Origin: Shewanella marisflavi
GTDB taxonomy: Bacteria; Pseudomonadota; Gammaproteobacteria; Enterobacterales; Shewanellaceae
Direction: 5' to 3'
Assembly: GCF_023283925.1 (NCBI RefSeq)
Contig: NZ_JAKIKX010000002.1
Location: 1 to 64,000, forward strand
DNA length: 64,000 nucleotides
Shown: piece by piece, positions 49,001 to 62,505 of the stretch
How positions within the stretch are numbered: position 1 is the stretch's first letter
Layout: every line of letters starts with the position of its first letter
Position numbers and translations under genes: made by a program
The notes under the pieces: generated by a model
What the model was told of the DNA's origin: nothing
Database searches by the model: none
What the model saw: the letters and a program-made list of their open reading frames with translations, nothing else

Positions 49001-49123
49001 GCGACCTTTTTTACACTCTTGGTGATCCCTGTCGCTTATGGCTTAATCGCCCGTAATACAGGTTCCCCAGAGGCGGTAAGTCAGCGCCTCGAAGAGGAGT
49101 TAAAACAGGATATGCGCAACTAG
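46019..49123 (+). CDS. RND multidrug efflux permease (HAE1 type)
   Basis: A 1034-residue proton-driven pump with the standard AcrB layout: two repeats of one helix, a large periplasmic loop and five more helices. The proton relay aspartates are Asp401-Asp402 (GMVVDDAIVVLENIHRR) and the helix-10 lysine is Lys922 (LAAKNGILIVEFANQL). The start MILTDLSVKRPVFASV fits HAE1 transporters closer to VexD/MexK-like pumps than to AcrB itself. Substrates cannot be read from sequence. It is translationally coupled to the adaptor and ends at a strong terminator; no local regulator gene is seen. Confidence 0.95.
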   Translation: MILTDLSVKRPVFASVISMLLIAFGLVSFDKLPLREYPNIDPPIVSVQTNYRGASAAVVESRITQLVEDRISGVEGIRNINSSSSDGRSSVTLEFDVGRDIEAAANDVRDRISGLLNNLPEEADPPEVQKANGGDEVIMWLNLVSDQMSTLQLTDYARRYLVDRFSVIDGVANIRIGGGKVYAMRIWIDRQALAARNLTVSDIESVLRSENVELPAGSVESKDRHFTVRLERTFKTEEDFSNLVLAEGEDGYLIKLGDVARVEIGSEEERITFRGNREAMIGLGISKQSTSNTLEVARVANALVDKINPTLPAGMEIKRSYDSSVFIEASIKEVYQTLFIAMFLVIIVIYLFLGSVRAMLIPALTVPVSLMATFIVLYALGYTINLLTLLAMILAIGMVVDDAIVVLENIHRRIEEGDSPLKAAYLGSREVAFAVVATTLVLVAVFMPITFLEGDLGKLFKEFAVAMSAAVIFSSLVALTLSPMMCSKLLKPAGQDPWLVRKIDAGMDWLSNGYQATLKRAMTHPFIVSSLVVIALGLSGYLMTKVPQEFAPREDRGSMFLIVNGPQGASFEYITPYMDEIEARLMPLVESGEIKRLLIRAPRGFGRSANFSNGMAIIVLEDWATRRSAFEIIGDIRGRLSDLAGVRAFPVMRQAFGRGVGKPVQFVLGGPSYEEIAKWRDILLEKAKENPNLVGLDHDYQETKPQLRVVIDKDRAADLGVSISHIGRTLESMLGSRLVTTFMRDGEEYDVIIEGNRDNQNTASDLSNIYVRSDRSRELIPLANLVSVEEFADASQLNRYNRMRAITIEANLADGYSLGEALNYLNDLAYTYLPAEAVISYKGQSLDYQESGSSMYFVFLLALGIVFLVLAAQFESYIHPMVIMLTVPLATLGALIGLWLTGQSLNIYSQIGIIMLVGLAAKNGILIVEFANQLRDKGLEFDKAIIQAASQRLRPILMTGITTAAGAIPLVMAQGAGAETRFVIGVVVLSGIILATFFTLLVIPVAYGLIARNTGSPEAVSQRLEEELKQDMRN

Positions 49124-49128
49124 TTCTT

Positions 49129-49156
49129 AAAGGCCAATCGCAAGATTGGCCTTTTT
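49129..49156 (+). terminator. Terminator of the RND operon
   Basis: Stem AAAGGCCAAT / ATTGGCCTTT with loop CGCAAG and then T residues, 5 bases after the pump stop. Confidence 0.92.
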
Positions 49157-49331
49157 ATCGCTATCGTCTAGGAGTTTGACTTCAGGTGTTTAATTTCACC
49201 AACACCTAAGCATCGATAGACGACGGCATCGTATAGATGTGACAAAGCCTCTGTCAACCAAAGGCTTATTAACAAGGTGTACAGGCTATAGTAGAGTAGA
49301 GTGACACTTAGTTGCAGCAGGGAGATATGCA

Positions 49332-49649
49332 ATGAGATTATCAATTGAGACTGAACAGCGACAGGTAACATCGAGCCCGGCGACGCTACAGAAGAATGCC
49401 ATTCGAGTCGATGGACGTTTGAGCCTAAATCGAGAAACCCTCGATTTTAAGTCTTTTAGTGCCGACGGCCTCTATGGTCCTTATCATTTACCGCTCAAAG
49501 AGATAGTTAAGGTGGAGACCTGTTGGGGTAAGGGCGCGGGGATCTTGCCTATTACGCCAGATGGGATCCAGGTGAGTCTGAGTAATGGTGACAAATACCA
49601 GTTTATTGTGGCGAACCCCGAAACTTGGGTCGAGAGTCTCACGAGCTAA
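49332..49649 (+). CDS. Hypothetical protein, possibly a PH/GRAM-like fold
   Basis: A 105-residue protein I do not recognise. AGGGAG lies 7 bases before the ATG and a terminator follows, so it is likely real. Alternating hydrophobic strands with motifs FKSFSADGLYGPYHLPLKEIVKVE and GIQVSLSNGDKYQFIVANPETWVESL resemble bacterial PH- or GRAM-like domains, in which a short strand set ends with a tryptophan-bearing helix. There is no signal peptide or membrane segment. It is a single gene between the RND operon and the convergent DUF2897 gene. The fold guess is weak. Confidence 0.65.
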   Translation: MRLSIETEQRQVTSSPATLQKNAIRVDGRLSLNRETLDFKSFSADGLYGPYHLPLKEIVKVETCWGKGAGILPITPDGIQVSLSNGDKYQFIVANPETWVESLTS

Positions 49650-49715
49650 TACGGATGATAACATCTGGCTACATGGGTAACCACAAGCGCCAATGTTTGG
49701 TTTCACAGTGATAAA

Positions 49716-49739
49716 AAAGGCTTACCTTGGTAAGCCTTT
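49716..49739. terminator. Bidirectional terminator
   Basis: Stem AAAGGCTTACC / GGTAAGCCTTT with a tight central loop, A-rich on the left and T-rich on the right. It serves the small plus-strand gene and the convergent kdnA-kdnB-kdsB-DUF2897 run. Confidence 0.85.
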
Positions 49740-49796
49740 ATCTTTTTTGGAAAGTCGATTATCGCTCATCTTATTGGCTGCGCTTAATTATCCTAG

Positions 49797-50039
49797 CTAT
49801 TTGTCGCGTTTATCCGTATCAGCGGCGTCATCCCGATGCTTAGGGTCTGTCTGCTTCCCATCCGGATGAGAAGCGTCCTCAGGTTTTGGCACGCTTTGCT
49901 GCTTAGCACTCTTGTCTTCTGGTTTAGGTTTACCAAATGGCGGCAACTTAAACTTATTACTGTATTTGAGCACCGCCAAGTTGCTGGCGATGACACCAAG
50001 TACCAAGATGATTATGAGCCAAACTTCGAGACTCGACAT
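49797..50039 (-). CDS. DUF2897 family small membrane protein
   Basis: An 80-residue protein with one N-terminal membrane helix (VWLIIILVLGVIASNLAVL, about 6-24), a KFKLPPFGKP segment and a hydrophilic, highly charged tail rich in Lys, Asp and Pro. This matches the DUF2897 family; function unknown. GGGAG lies about 8 bases upstream of the ATG. It starts 21 bases after the kdsB stop, so it is probably the last gene of the kdn operon. Confidence 0.8.
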   Translation of the reverse strand: MSSLEVWLIIILVLGVIASNLAVLKYSNKFKLPPFGKPKPEDKSAKQQSVPKPEDASHPDGKQTDPKHRDDAADTDKRDK

Positions 50040-50060
50040 CCGCTATCTCCCAGACGTTAG

Positions 50061-50798
50061 TTAGTCGACCGCCAGGCGGGCTTCGCAGATGCGAATATCT
50101 TCTGGAGTATCCACCTCTGGAGAGTCGAAGGCGCTGATCGCGACCTTGATCTTATAACCGTGTTCTAAGGCGCGTAATTGCTCCAACTTTTCGAGATCTT
50201 CCAGGCGACCTAGTGGTAATTTATTGAAGATGCGAACAAACTCACGGGTGTAAGCATAGACGCCAAGGTGCTTATACACAGGGTAATCCTGGGTATCGCG
50301 ACCGAAAGGAATTCGTGCCCGTGAGAAATAAAGCGCGTTAAACTGGTTGTCGAACACCATCTTGACGTGTTTAGGGTCGTTAAGCTCATGCTCTTCGGTG
50401 ATCTCATAGCCTAGGGTTGCCATGGCGAATTCGCCAGGGTGGCGCTCAAACAGGGTAATGATCTGTTCGATGGAGATAGGATCGATCAGCGGTTGATCGC
50501 CCTGAAGGTTGATCACCAGATCATCATCGGCCAAACCCAGTTGCGTGATAGCATCCTCAATCCTGTCGGTGCCTGATGCGGCGTTCTCATCTGTCATCAC
50601 CACCTTACCACCGAAGGCTTCGACCGCCTCTTTAATACGCAGATCGTCGGTTGCCACATAAATGGCAGTTAAGCCTTTTGCCAGTGCCGCACGTTCGTAT
50701 ACGTGCTGGATCATGGGTTTACCGTTAATCGGCGCCAGTGGCTTCCCGGGAAATCGGCTTGAACCATAGCGAGCTGGGATTAACAGAGTCACATTCAT
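50061..50798 (-). CDS. kdsB: CMP-Kdo/8-amino-Kdo cytidylyltransferase KdsB
   Basis: A 245-residue nucleotidyltransferase that activates the Kdo-type sugar with CTP. The signature [24 protein letters not shown] is at the N-terminus, with [11 protein letters not shown] further on. In Shewanella this enzyme prefers 8-amino-3,8-dideoxy-manno-octulosonate (Kdo8N), and its place right after kdnA and kdnB supports that here. ATG 50798 is chosen; 19 upstream in-frame codons are not conserved. Confidence 0.94.
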   Translation of the reverse strand: MNVTLLIPARYGSSRFPGKPLAPINGKPMIQHVYERAALAKGLTAIYVATDDLRIKEAVEAFGGKVVMTDENAASGTDRIEDAITQLGLADDDLVINLQGDQPLIDPISIEQIITLFERHPGEFAMATLGYEITEEHELNDPKHVKMVFDNQFNALYFSRARIPFGRDTQDYPVYKHLGVYAYTREFVRIFNKLPLGRLEDLEKLEQLRALEHGYKIKVAISAFDSPEVDTPEDIRICEARLAVD

Positions 50799-50844
50799 TT
50801 GGATATACCTACCATTTACAGTTTCGCACAGTGTATATATAGAG

Positions 50845-50867
50845 AAGGGGCTCATTGAGAGCCCCTT
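50845..50867 (-). other. Hairpin between kdnB and kdsB
   Basis: Nine-base perfect stem AAGGGGCTC / GAGCCCCTT with a 5-base loop, in the 87-base gap between the kdnB stop and the kdsB start. No T run follows on the minus strand, so it is more likely a processing or stabilising element than a terminator. Confidence 0.5.
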
Positions 50868-50885
50868 ACTCCTTGAGCTTACAGA

Positions 50886-53335
<2,450 letters not shown>

Positions 53336-53387
53336 TTACTGAATTTAGCGGCTTTTTTTTGCTTTTGTTCGAGGGGAACTTAAGATA

Positions 53388-53411
53388 GCGCATGATTTAA
53401 CCATCATGCGC
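53388..53411. other. Inverted repeat between can and kdnA
   Basis: Perfect 9-base arms GCGCATGAT / ATCATGCGC with a 6-base centre, 31 bases after the can stop. With no T run on the minus strand it is an atypical terminator; it could be a protein-binding site or an mRNA end-stabilising stem. Confidence 0.5.
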
Positions 53412-53442
53412 CAAGCAGACGAGCTTTAGGAGCAAAAGCGGG

Positions 53443-54054
53443 TTAACGCTTACCTAAAGAATCGATATCTAGGGTGGCATCAAGATCTGTGAGTAGGCCG
53501 TTTTCGACACTGTAGATCCAGCCGTGTACTGATACATCCTGGCCTCGTTCCCAGGCATCTAGCACGATGGAGGTACTGGCGACATTGTGCACCTGCTCAA
53601 CCACATTCAGTTCGCACAGGCGATCGAAGCGGGCTTTCTCATCCAGTTTGGCAAGTTCCTTTGAATGCAAGCGGTGGATATCACGAATGTGACCCAGCCA
53701 GTTGTCGATAAGCCCGAGTCTCTCATTGCCCATCGAGGCCTTAATGCCACCGCAACCATAGTGGCCCACCACCATGATATGTTTCACTTTGAGCACTTCC
53801 ACCGCATACTGCAGCACTGACAGACAGTTAAGATCGGTATGAATCACCATATTGGCGATGTTGCGATGTACAAAAACCTCACCGGGCATAAGATCGATGA
53901 TCTGGTTTGAAGGTACCCGACTGTCCGAACAGCCTATCCACAAATACTCGGGGTTTTGCTGCTGGGCGAGCTGTTGGAAGAAGTTAGGGTTCTCCTCCAG
54001 GATGCGGTTGGCCCAGCGGCGATTGTTGTCGAACAAAGGTTTAAGTAATTTCAT
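53443..54054 (-). CDS. can: Beta-class carbonic anhydrase
   Basis: A 203-residue zinc enzyme interconverting CO2 and bicarbonate in the cytosol. The zinc ligands and catalytic dyad fall at Cys42, Asp44, His98 and Cys101 ([19 protein letters not shown]), the same numbers as E. coli Can. Arg46 and the QNRRW-like N-terminus (NNRRWAN) are also kept. It is upstream of the kdn operon on the same strand, separated by an inverted repeat. Confidence 0.96.
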   Translation of the reverse strand: MKLLKPLFDNNRRWANRILEENPNFFQQLAQQQNPEYLWIGCSDSRVPSNQIIDLMPGEVFVHRNIANMVIHTDLNCLSVLQYAVEVLKVKHIMVVGHYGCGGIKASMGNERLGLIDNWLGHIRDIHRLHSKELAKLDEKARFDRLCELNVVEQVHNVASTSIVLDAWERGQDVSVHGWIYSVENGLLTDLDATLDIDSLGKR

Positions 54055-54160
54055 TTAGTTAAAATCATGTCTATGAAGAAGATTTTGCAGGAACGCATTC
54101 TAGCACCAAAATTTTTCCCTGCTGGTCTACTCAGTATCGCTTGTCAGTCAGTGTTGTGAG

Positions 54161-54990
54161 TTAGCGCAAATGTTTTGCAAAAAAACTACTTAATTGCTGA
54201 TTAATCCAGTCGCTCTGCTCTAAGGTCGAAATATGGCCGGCATCAGGAATATGCAAAAATTCACTGCCGTCGATGGCATCGTGCATCAAATAGGATTCCA
54301 GCACAGGTCTGGGTTTATCCTGAGTCCCTGTCATAATCAGTACGGGCAGGGTGAGTTGCTCGGCTTCTTCCATGATATCCCGGCGACCAAAGATAATGCG
54401 ACCCAGGCGCGCTATGCTGTCGAGTCGCTCCGGTGGCAGGCTTGCCAGTGAGGCCTTAAAGCCGTCGATAAGTGCGGGTTGTTTGGCCTCAACATCGTCG
54501 GCGAAAAATAGCGGTGCTACCTGTTCGATGAGTGGCGTGGGTAGGTGTTTTGCGGCCACCATGGTATCTAAAATGCCATAGTATTTCGCTCGGCTAACCT
54601 CAGGCTCAAAACCGAGGAAACAGCCCATCATCACCAGTGTCTTTACGCGGCGCGGCGCCATCAGGGTCAGCTCTGCGCCCCACATACCGCCAACCGACAA
54701 CCCCAAGATTGAAAACTCATCAATGCTCAGATTGTCCATTAGCGCCAGATAATGCTCGGCAAGATGTTTAAGAGAACGGCAGTCGCTTGGCAGGGGATCC
54801 GACGCTCCATGGCCCCAAAGTTCAGGCACGATACAGCGGTAGTGCTGACTAAGGTGGGCGATTTGCGGCGCCCACATGGCGCTGTCCCACAAATAGCTGT
54901 GGCCAAGCAGGAGTACCGGCCCTTGGCCGATATCCAGATAACTCATCTGCTGGCCTTTTAGGGTAAAACTGTGTCGGTAAGTTTCTAAAT

Positions 54991-54994
<4 letters not shown>
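54161..54994 (-). CDS. Alpha/beta hydrolase
   Basis: A 277-residue alpha/beta-hydrolase fold protein. The nucleophile elbow GLSVGG places Ser100, the acid is probably Asp in MTGTQDKPRP (near 225) and the base is His in PDAGHISTLEQ (near 256). The oxyanion region is LLGHSYLWD (29-37). It lacks a signal peptide. It is similar to small esterases and BioH/MhpC-like enzymes; the substrate is unknown. Its ATG overlaps the M15 peptidase stop (ATGA), linking it to the dapE run. Confidence 0.85.
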
Positions 54995-57163
<2,169 letters not shown>

Positions 57164-57284
57164 AATCTGATTCTCCTTGTTTGGGCCGTTTCGCTGTACG
57201 CCAAAGGCCAACATCACTTTGCCGTCATTGTGGCACCGAGTCGAGCCTGTCTCAAGTGACGGTTATGGGATGAGTGGTTATTTG

Positions 57285-57313
57285 AAAAAAAATCACTCAA
57301 GGGTATAAGTGAT
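57285..57313 (-). terminator. Terminator of the ptsHI-crr operon
   Basis: On the minus strand, stem ATCACT / AGTGAT with a 10-base loop followed by eight T residues. Just before it, 57314-57339 forms a second stem-loop (CCGGCG...CGCCGG with inner TAGC/GCTA). Confidence 0.75.
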
Positions 57314-57354
57314 CCGGCGATAGCAAGGCTAAGCGCCGGTAACTGATGAAAGGG

Positions 57355-57864
57355 TTATAGCTGAACCGAGAAGATAACATCTTTACCGGCTTCGATGCTG
57401 CCGTGACGCTTATCTAGTCCCTGAATATCTTCCATGTTTGCCAGCACGACTGGGGTTAGCAGGCTTTCCACATGGGCCTTTAGGTACTCGAGATCAAACT
57501 CTAAGATGGGTTCACCGACTTTTACCTGCTGGCCTTCCTCGGCAAGGCGAGTAAAGCCATTACCTCTGAGTTCGACCGTACCAACACCAAAATGCACGAA
57601 AAGTTCTAGCCCTTGGGGCGACTCGATACTGAAGGCGTGGTTGGTCTCAAATATCTTGCCTATGGTGCCATCGATTGGGGCCACTATCTGCTTGCCCTTA
57701 GGTGCAATGGCAATACCGTCGCCGACAATTTTTTCGGCAAAAACCACATCCGGTACCTTTTCAATGGCCACGATTTCGCCTGAGACAGGGGCGAACACAT
57801 CAATGCCACCTGTGACAGGCGGTTGACCAGAAATTAAACGTCTTATGCGGCTTAAAAATCCCAT
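57355..57864 (-). CDS. crr: PTS glucose-type EIIA component Crr
   Basis: A 169-residue EIIA-Glc (E. coli 169). The phosphorylated histidine is His91 in LFVHFGVGT and the stabilising histidine His76 in NHAFS. It carries phosphate from HPr to sugar EIIs; in enteric bacteria it also controls adenylate cyclase and permeases. No EIIBC gene is in this window. It is the last gene of the ptsH-ptsI-crr operon, 64 bases after ptsI. Confidence 0.97.
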   Translation of the reverse strand: MGFLSRIRRLISGQPPVTGGIDVFAPVSGEIVAIEKVPDVVFAEKIVGDGIAIAPKGKQIVAPIDGTIGKIFETNHAFSIESPQGLELFVHFGVGTVELRGNGFTRLAEEGQQVKVGEPILEFDLEYLKAHVESLLTPVVLANMEDIQGLDKRHGSIEAGKDVIFSVQL

Positions 57865-57928
57865 AGATTTGCCTCTGTGCTTCCACGCTGGTGAGTCATT
57901 TTTATTTTATGCTTAGCATACTCAAAAA

Positions 57929-59638
57929 TTATGAAGAGTGACAGTGTGTTAATAATTGATTTAAGGCGTCTATCCGCGAAATTTGTAGGGCTTTTTGCGC
58001 CAAGGTCACACAATCTTGGTGGGACCAACGACTGAGTTCTTCTTTTACCTCAAGCAAAGACGCTAGGTTGACACTGAATTCATCTAGCCCAAGACCCACT
58101 AAAAGCGCCGCGGCTTTAGGGTTGCTGGCGAGCTCGCCACACATGGATACGCGGACGTTGGCCGCCTTGGCGCAGTCTATTGTCTGAGCGATAAGGCGTA
58201 TGATCGCCGGTGACAGCACAGGGTATTGGTCAATCAGCAACGGATTGCTGCGATCGGCTGCCATGGTATATTGCGTAAGATCATTGGTGCCTATGCTGAC
58301 AAAGTCGAGCAACGGCAGCATGGACTCCAGGTTAAAGACGGCAGCGGGTGTTTCTACCACTATGCCGATCTCCAATTCGCCATAACCTTTCTCTGCCTCA
58401 ACGAGCGCCTGTTTACATTGTTCAAGCAAGGTGAGAATCGCCTCTAGTTCCTCTACTTGATTGACCATAGGGAACATCAAGCGGATGGGGCCATGGTTGG
58501 CGGCCCTTAAAATGGCGCGTAACTGGGCGGCAAAAAGCTCTGGATGGGCCAGGGTATAGCGTACACCTCTTAGCCCAAGTGCCGGATTTTCCTCTGCGGT
58601 CATGGCGAGGGTGGGCACCTCTTTATCGGCGCCAATATCCATACTTCTGATGGTCAGCGGCTTTCCATCGAGCAGTTGTAAGGCGTCACAGTAGAGTTGA
58701 TACTGCCTGTTCTCGTCAGGGAGTTCATGATTATTCATGAACATAAACTCGGTGCGAAACAGGCCGACCCCTTCGGCGCCAACATCAGCTAAATGATTGA
58801 CCTCGCTGATACAACCCACATTGGCAAGCAGTGGGATAGGGCGGCCATCGGCAGTTTGGGTCACATTGCCTTTGAGTGCCTGCAGCGCCGACTTGCGCTC
58901 ATCGGCCTGTTGCTTTTGCGCCGCTAGATATTCAATTTGTTCCGGCTTGGGGGCGAGATAGAGTTCACCATTGATGGCATCAACCGCCAGCGCCTGACCA
59001 TCGGTCACCTCCAAGGTTTGCCAGGGACAGCTCATCAGGGTCGGGATCCCGGCGCTGCGCGCTAAGATAGCCGTATGACTGGTCACCCCGCCAGTTTGTA
59101 ATACTAAGGCACTGACGCGTTCCAGGGGCAGGGTGGCAAACTCTGCCGGGGTGATATCTTTTGCCAGTACGATGGCGTTTTCAGGTAGTCGACTGAGATT
59201 ATCACAGTGACCCGTAAGCAAAATTCGGATCAATCGCTGGCCAAGGCTCAACACATCTTCTGCGCGCCTGGCCATATAAGGAGAGTCGATCTCTTGCATT
59301 GCCTGCGCCTGTTTGGCGAAAGTATGCTCGACTGCCAGGGCCGCTGAAAATTGTCGCTGGCCAATGGTATCGCTGAGTTCAGCCAATAACTCTTCATCTT
59401 CCAGTAACATCAAATCCGCTTGGATTAGCTGGTAGTTTTCTGAGTCGGGATCTAACTTATCGGCGCTGGACTGGCTCTGTTTTATCAGGGCTTTGAGCGC
59501 TCGGTTGAGACGTTGTTGTTCGCGGCTAAGTTGATCAGGAGGGAGAAGATGATAATCGAGTTTACTTTCTTGGGTACGTAGGACCTTTGCCTGTCCAAAT
59601 GCGATGCCTGCTGATACCGCTATGCCTCGAATGGTCAT
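57929..59638 (-). CDS. ptsI: PTS phosphotransferase enzyme I PtsI
   Basis: A 569-residue enzyme I (E. coli 575) that takes phosphate from PEP and passes it to HPr. The active-site histidine is at 188 (GGVTSHTAILARSAGIP). The PEP-binding C-domain has GLFRTEFMFMN, GANKEVP-like GADKEVPTLAM, and the cysteine in VSMCGELASNP. Two ATG codons are adjacent; I choose the second (59638), because AGGAGT lies 4 bases from it and only 1 base from the first. Confidence 0.96.
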   Translation of the reverse strand: MTIRGIAVSAGIAFGQAKVLRTQESKLDYHLLPPDQLSREQQRLNRALKALIKQSQSSADKLDPDSENYQLIQADLMLLEDEELLAELSDTIGQRQFSAALAVEHTFAKQAQAMQEIDSPYMARRAEDVLSLGQRLIRILLTGHCDNLSRLPENAIVLAKDITPAEFATLPLERVSALVLQTGGVTSHTAILARSAGIPTLMSCPWQTLEVTDGQALAVDAINGELYLAPKPEQIEYLAAQKQQADERKSALQALKGNVTQTADGRPIPLLANVGCISEVNHLADVGAEGVGLFRTEFMFMNNHELPDENRQYQLYCDALQLLDGKPLTIRSMDIGADKEVPTLAMTAEENPALGLRGVRYTLAHPELFAAQLRAILRAANHGPIRLMFPMVNQVEELEAILTLLEQCKQALVEAEKGYGELEIGIVVETPAAVFNLESMLPLLDFVSIGTNDLTQYTMAADRSNPLLIDQYPVLSPAIIRLIAQTIDCAKAANVRVSMCGELASNPKAAALLVGLGLDEFSVNLASLLEVKEELSRWSHQDCVTLAQKALQISRIDALNQLLTHCHSS

Positions 59639-59649
59639 CATGACTCCTG

Positions 59650-59907
59650 TTAGCTTAAGGTGATGAGGAGCTCTGCGACGGTATCCACCGCCGACTGTGC
59701 GTGCTCGCCGTTGGCACTGACCGTGACCTCAACACCCTGATATAGACCTAAAGTTTGCAGTTTAAACAGACTCTTAGCGCTAGCCTGCTTGCCTTGACAT
59801 TCAACGATAATATCACAATCATAGGCTTTTGCTGCCTTAACCAGCAGGGCTGCTGGACGGGTATGAATGCCATGTTCGGCCATGATGGTGACAGTCTTTT
59901 GGTACAT
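59650..59907 (-). CDS. ptsH: Phosphocarrier protein HPr
   Basis: An 85-residue HPr, the same length as in E. coli. His15 (EHGIHTRPAA) accepts phosphate from enzyme I, and Ser46 lies in AKSLFKLQTLG. No HPr kinase is nearby, so Ser46 is probably not used. It starts 26 bases after the ACT-domain gene and ends about 10 bases before ptsI. Confidence 0.97.
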   Translation of the reverse strand: MYQKTVTIMAEHGIHTRPAALLVKAAKAYDCDIIVECQGKQASAKSLFKLQTLGLYQGVEVTVSANGEHAQSAVDTVAELLITLS

Positions 59908-59933
59908 AAACGTGCTCTTAGATAAGACGGGTT

Positions 59934-60326
59934 TTACGCCTGATAATGAATGATTTGATAGTTGGTTTTTTTGAGCGCCGTAATGGCTTGTTGCAGCTTA
60001 TCCTTTTTCACCAGTATATAGTCGGTATCGAACGTTGAGATGGCGAAAATACTGATCTTAGCTTCGGCCAGGGTGCCAGAGACACTGGCGAGGATCCCCG
60101 TCATGGAGAACCCTAGCGGACCGACGACCTCAAGACAGCGCCAATCGCTCTCTTCTTCCAGGCTGTCCAGAGGCAACTCGGCAGGGACCACCACAGAGAG
60201 TTCATCTTTGGTTTTACCGATGAAAAACATGGGCTGACTGAATACCTCTGGCGCTAACTCGCTGTCCGGGCTAAAGCTGTGAATACTGTATAGCTGAGGA
60301 TGAACCGCTAACGTCATTCGAGCCAT
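59934..60326 (-). CDS. ACT-domain protein upstream of ptsH
   Basis: A 130-residue protein with two ACT-like halves. The C-terminal half is clearest: LGFSMTGILASVSGTLAEAKISIFAISTFDTDYILVKKD, the helix-strand pattern of CASTOR-type ACT domains. ACT domains bind amino acids or other small ligands; there is no catalytic domain here. It lies 26 bases upstream of ptsH with no terminator between, so it is probably part of the PTS transcript. Ligand and partner are unknown. Confidence 0.82.
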   Translation of the reverse strand: MARMTLAVHPQLYSIHSFSPDSELAPEVFSQPMFFIGKTKDELSVVVPAELPLDSLEEESDWRCLEVVGPLGFSMTGILASVSGTLAEAKISIFAISTFDTDYILVKKDKLQQAITALKKTNYQIIHYQA

Positions 60327-60456
60327 GGTAATGTGATCCCATCGATGCTGAAAATTCTAATGTCGTTAAGCTTATCACAGATTTAATCCCCGCTGTCGAG
60401 CTTTGCGCGTGGATTTTTACCGAACTGACCTTGATGAGTTGTTGATGTTAGAGGAT

Positions 60457-60484
60457 TAAAAAGGGGAGCCGTTTGGCTCCCCTT
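60457..60484 (-). terminator. Terminator of the chemoreceptor gene
   Basis: On the minus strand, ten-base stem AAGGGGAGCC / GGCTCCCCTT with loop AAAC, then a T run, 24 bases after the stop. Confidence 0.9.
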
Positions 60485-60507
60485 AATTCAATCGTTACCG
60501 GTTAAGG

Positions 60508-62145
60508 TTACACCTTAAACTGGCCTAATATTTTGGCACTGGTTTGACTGATTTGGCGCAGAGATTCGGCGGCAAGACGATTGCTTTCATTGGCGGCGAC
60601 TGACACTTCTGACAATTCGGTAATGCTGCAGATGTTGCGATTGATCTCTTCTGTTACCAGAGATTGCTCTTCGGTAGCACTGGCCAGTTGAGTATTCATA
60701 TCGCTAATGTGGGCGATCAGTTCCAAGATGGTTGATAGTGACTCACCAACGGCCTGGGCTTGATGCTGTAGCTCAACCGATTGAGTTTGAGTATCGCTGT
60801 TGCTATGCATCACGTTGGCAACACCGTTTTGTATATCGGTAATGATCTTCTGGATCTCATTGGTGGAGTCTTGGGTGCGATTGGCCAGGGCGCGCACTTC
60901 GTCTGCTACCACGGCAAAGCCGCGACCATGGGTACCGGCGCGGGCGGCTTCGATGGCCGCATTCAAGGCTAATAGGTTAGTTTGATCGGCAATACCGCGG
61001 ATCACATCTAAGATACTGCCTATCTGCTCAGAAGAGACGCCCAGATGTTGAGTGATACTTTCGGCATTTTTCAGCTCCTGTACCAGACGCTGAGTGTTCT
61101 GTACCGTGCCATCCATCTGCTTTTTACTTTCTTGTGCCTGCTGTTTGACACTGGTGGCGGCATCGGCAGCTTGTTGTGTGTTGGTGGCCATTTCATGGGT
61201 CGTAGACAGCATCTGATTGATGGCGGTTGCTACGCTGCTGGTTTCCTGGTGCAGATGGTCAACGCTGGCGTTGGATTCGCCAACGGCGTCAAACAGGCGG
61301 TCTGCATCTTGATTCAGTGATTGTCCAACAGGCTGTAGATCAGCCACCATCTTATTGATCTTGCTCACGAAACTATTGAAAGCGATGGCGAGAGAAACGA
61401 CCTCATCTTTGCCTTTTGTCGGCAGTCTTTTAGTGAGGTCGCCTTCACCTTCTGCGATATCTTTCATGGCATCGATAGCCTGATTCAGTGGTGAACTGAT
61501 GGAGTGATTTAGCACTAGGAAGAAGGCAAAGATAGGCGCCGAAATCAGGACCATGATACCTAAGTAATCAAACATCACACTGTAGGTGGTGTCGTTGACA
61601 TCACTCATTTGGGAGGTTGTCACCAGTGTCCATTGCCATGCAGGGAAGGTGCGCGCTTCTACCAAGGCTTGTTCTTGTTTGCCTGTAATGGGATTGAGCA
61701 TTTCTATGCTTTCTTTTGCGACGCCTTTTGCCTGAGCAGTATTCAAGAGTCTGTCAAAGGCTCTGCCTCCCATGCTATCGGCAAGGGATGAAGCCTTCAT
61801 CCCGAGCCTATCTGGGCTGGCGCCATTGGCGAGCAGGGTATGGTCTTTATCAAATAGTAGGAAGTAACCAGTCGTGCCATATTGGATCTGGTTGACCAGA
61901 TTGGCTGCCTCGGTTTTGGCCTCATCGGCAGACAGTTGCTGCTGCTCTACCTGCTTGTGATGGCTTGCGATGATACTTAAGAGTGTTGATAGCTGCGCAT
62001 CGTTTTGTACCCATTTCTGCTCGATCAGGTTATTGCGTTGTTCGTTGATCGAAAAACTGGCAAATACAAAAGTGCCTATCGCGGCAAGCACTAACATAAA
62101 GATCAAACGTTGAAGTATGGTAAACCTTCTGAGGAGCTCTAGCAT
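60508..62145 (-). CDS. Methyl-accepting chemotaxis protein with a periplasmic cache domain
   Basis: A 545-residue transmembrane chemoreceptor. Helix 1 (about 12-31) and helix 2 (about 190-212) flank a periplasmic single-cache domain with the motif [28 protein letters not shown] domain (about 213-265) and a methyl-accepting signalling domain follow; the hairpin tip is [26 protein letters not shown]. There is no C-terminal CheR-binding pentapeptide. The single-cache type often senses small organic acids, but the ligand is not known. It is monocistronic and divergent from a CheX-like gene. Confidence 0.94.
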   Translation of the reverse strand: MLELLRRFTILQRLIFMLVLAAIGTFVFASFSINEQRNNLIEQKWVQNDAQLSTLLSIIASHHKQVEQQQLSADEAKTEAANLVNQIQYGTTGYFLLFDKDHTLLANGASPDRLGMKASSLADSMGGRAFDRLLNTAQAKGVAKESIEMLNPITGKQEQALVEARTFPAWQWTLVTTSQMSDVNDTTYSVMFDYLGIMVLISAPIFAFFLVLNHSISSPLNQAIDAMKDIAEGEGDLTKRLPTKGKDEVVSLAIAFNSFVSKINKMVADLQPVGQSLNQDADRLFDAVGESNASVDHLHQETSSVATAINQMLSTTHEMATNTQQAADAATSVKQQAQESKKQMDGTVQNTQRLVQELKNAESITQHLGVSSEQIGSILDVIRGIADQTNLLALNAAIEAARAGTHGRGFAVVADEVRALANRTQDSTNEIQKIITDIQNGVANVMHSNSDTQTQSVELQHQAQAVGESLSTILELIAHISDMNTQLASATEEQSLVTEEINRNICSITELSEVSVAANESNRLAAESLRQISQTSAKILGQFKV

Positions 62146-62505
62146 GTGACGTCCTACTTACGGTCCAGTTGAATGTTGCAAATATACAGGCTAACCAAGA
62201 TGATTAGAATCAATAGTCAATCCATTGAATACCTAATGTTAATTAGTTGGACGTGGCTCACGCAAATATGTAAACAGAAGGTAATTTTTTAGCACTTTTA
62301 TGATGTTTTTTTGACGTTTTTGTAATCAATTTACTGACGCCAACAGCGCCAGTTTCTAAGGCCATCTAAGGGGGCTAATGAGTCAATAAACTTGCGGTTT
62401 TTGTTACCTCTGAGTGAGAATCAACTAATCCTCTGTTTTGATTTTGATTTTTATCATAAGAGAGCGCAGAATGGAGTATGACTCTTTTTTACTTATTATG
62501 AGCTT
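62146..62505. other. Intergenic region between the chemoreceptor and DUF3334 genes
   Basis: A 360-base A/T-rich divergent region. It must hold both promoters, but I find no convincing sigma-70 pair and no sigma-28 flagellar-type box (TAAA-N15-GCCGATAA) on either strand. No reading frame or RNA gene is supported. Confidence 0.5.
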
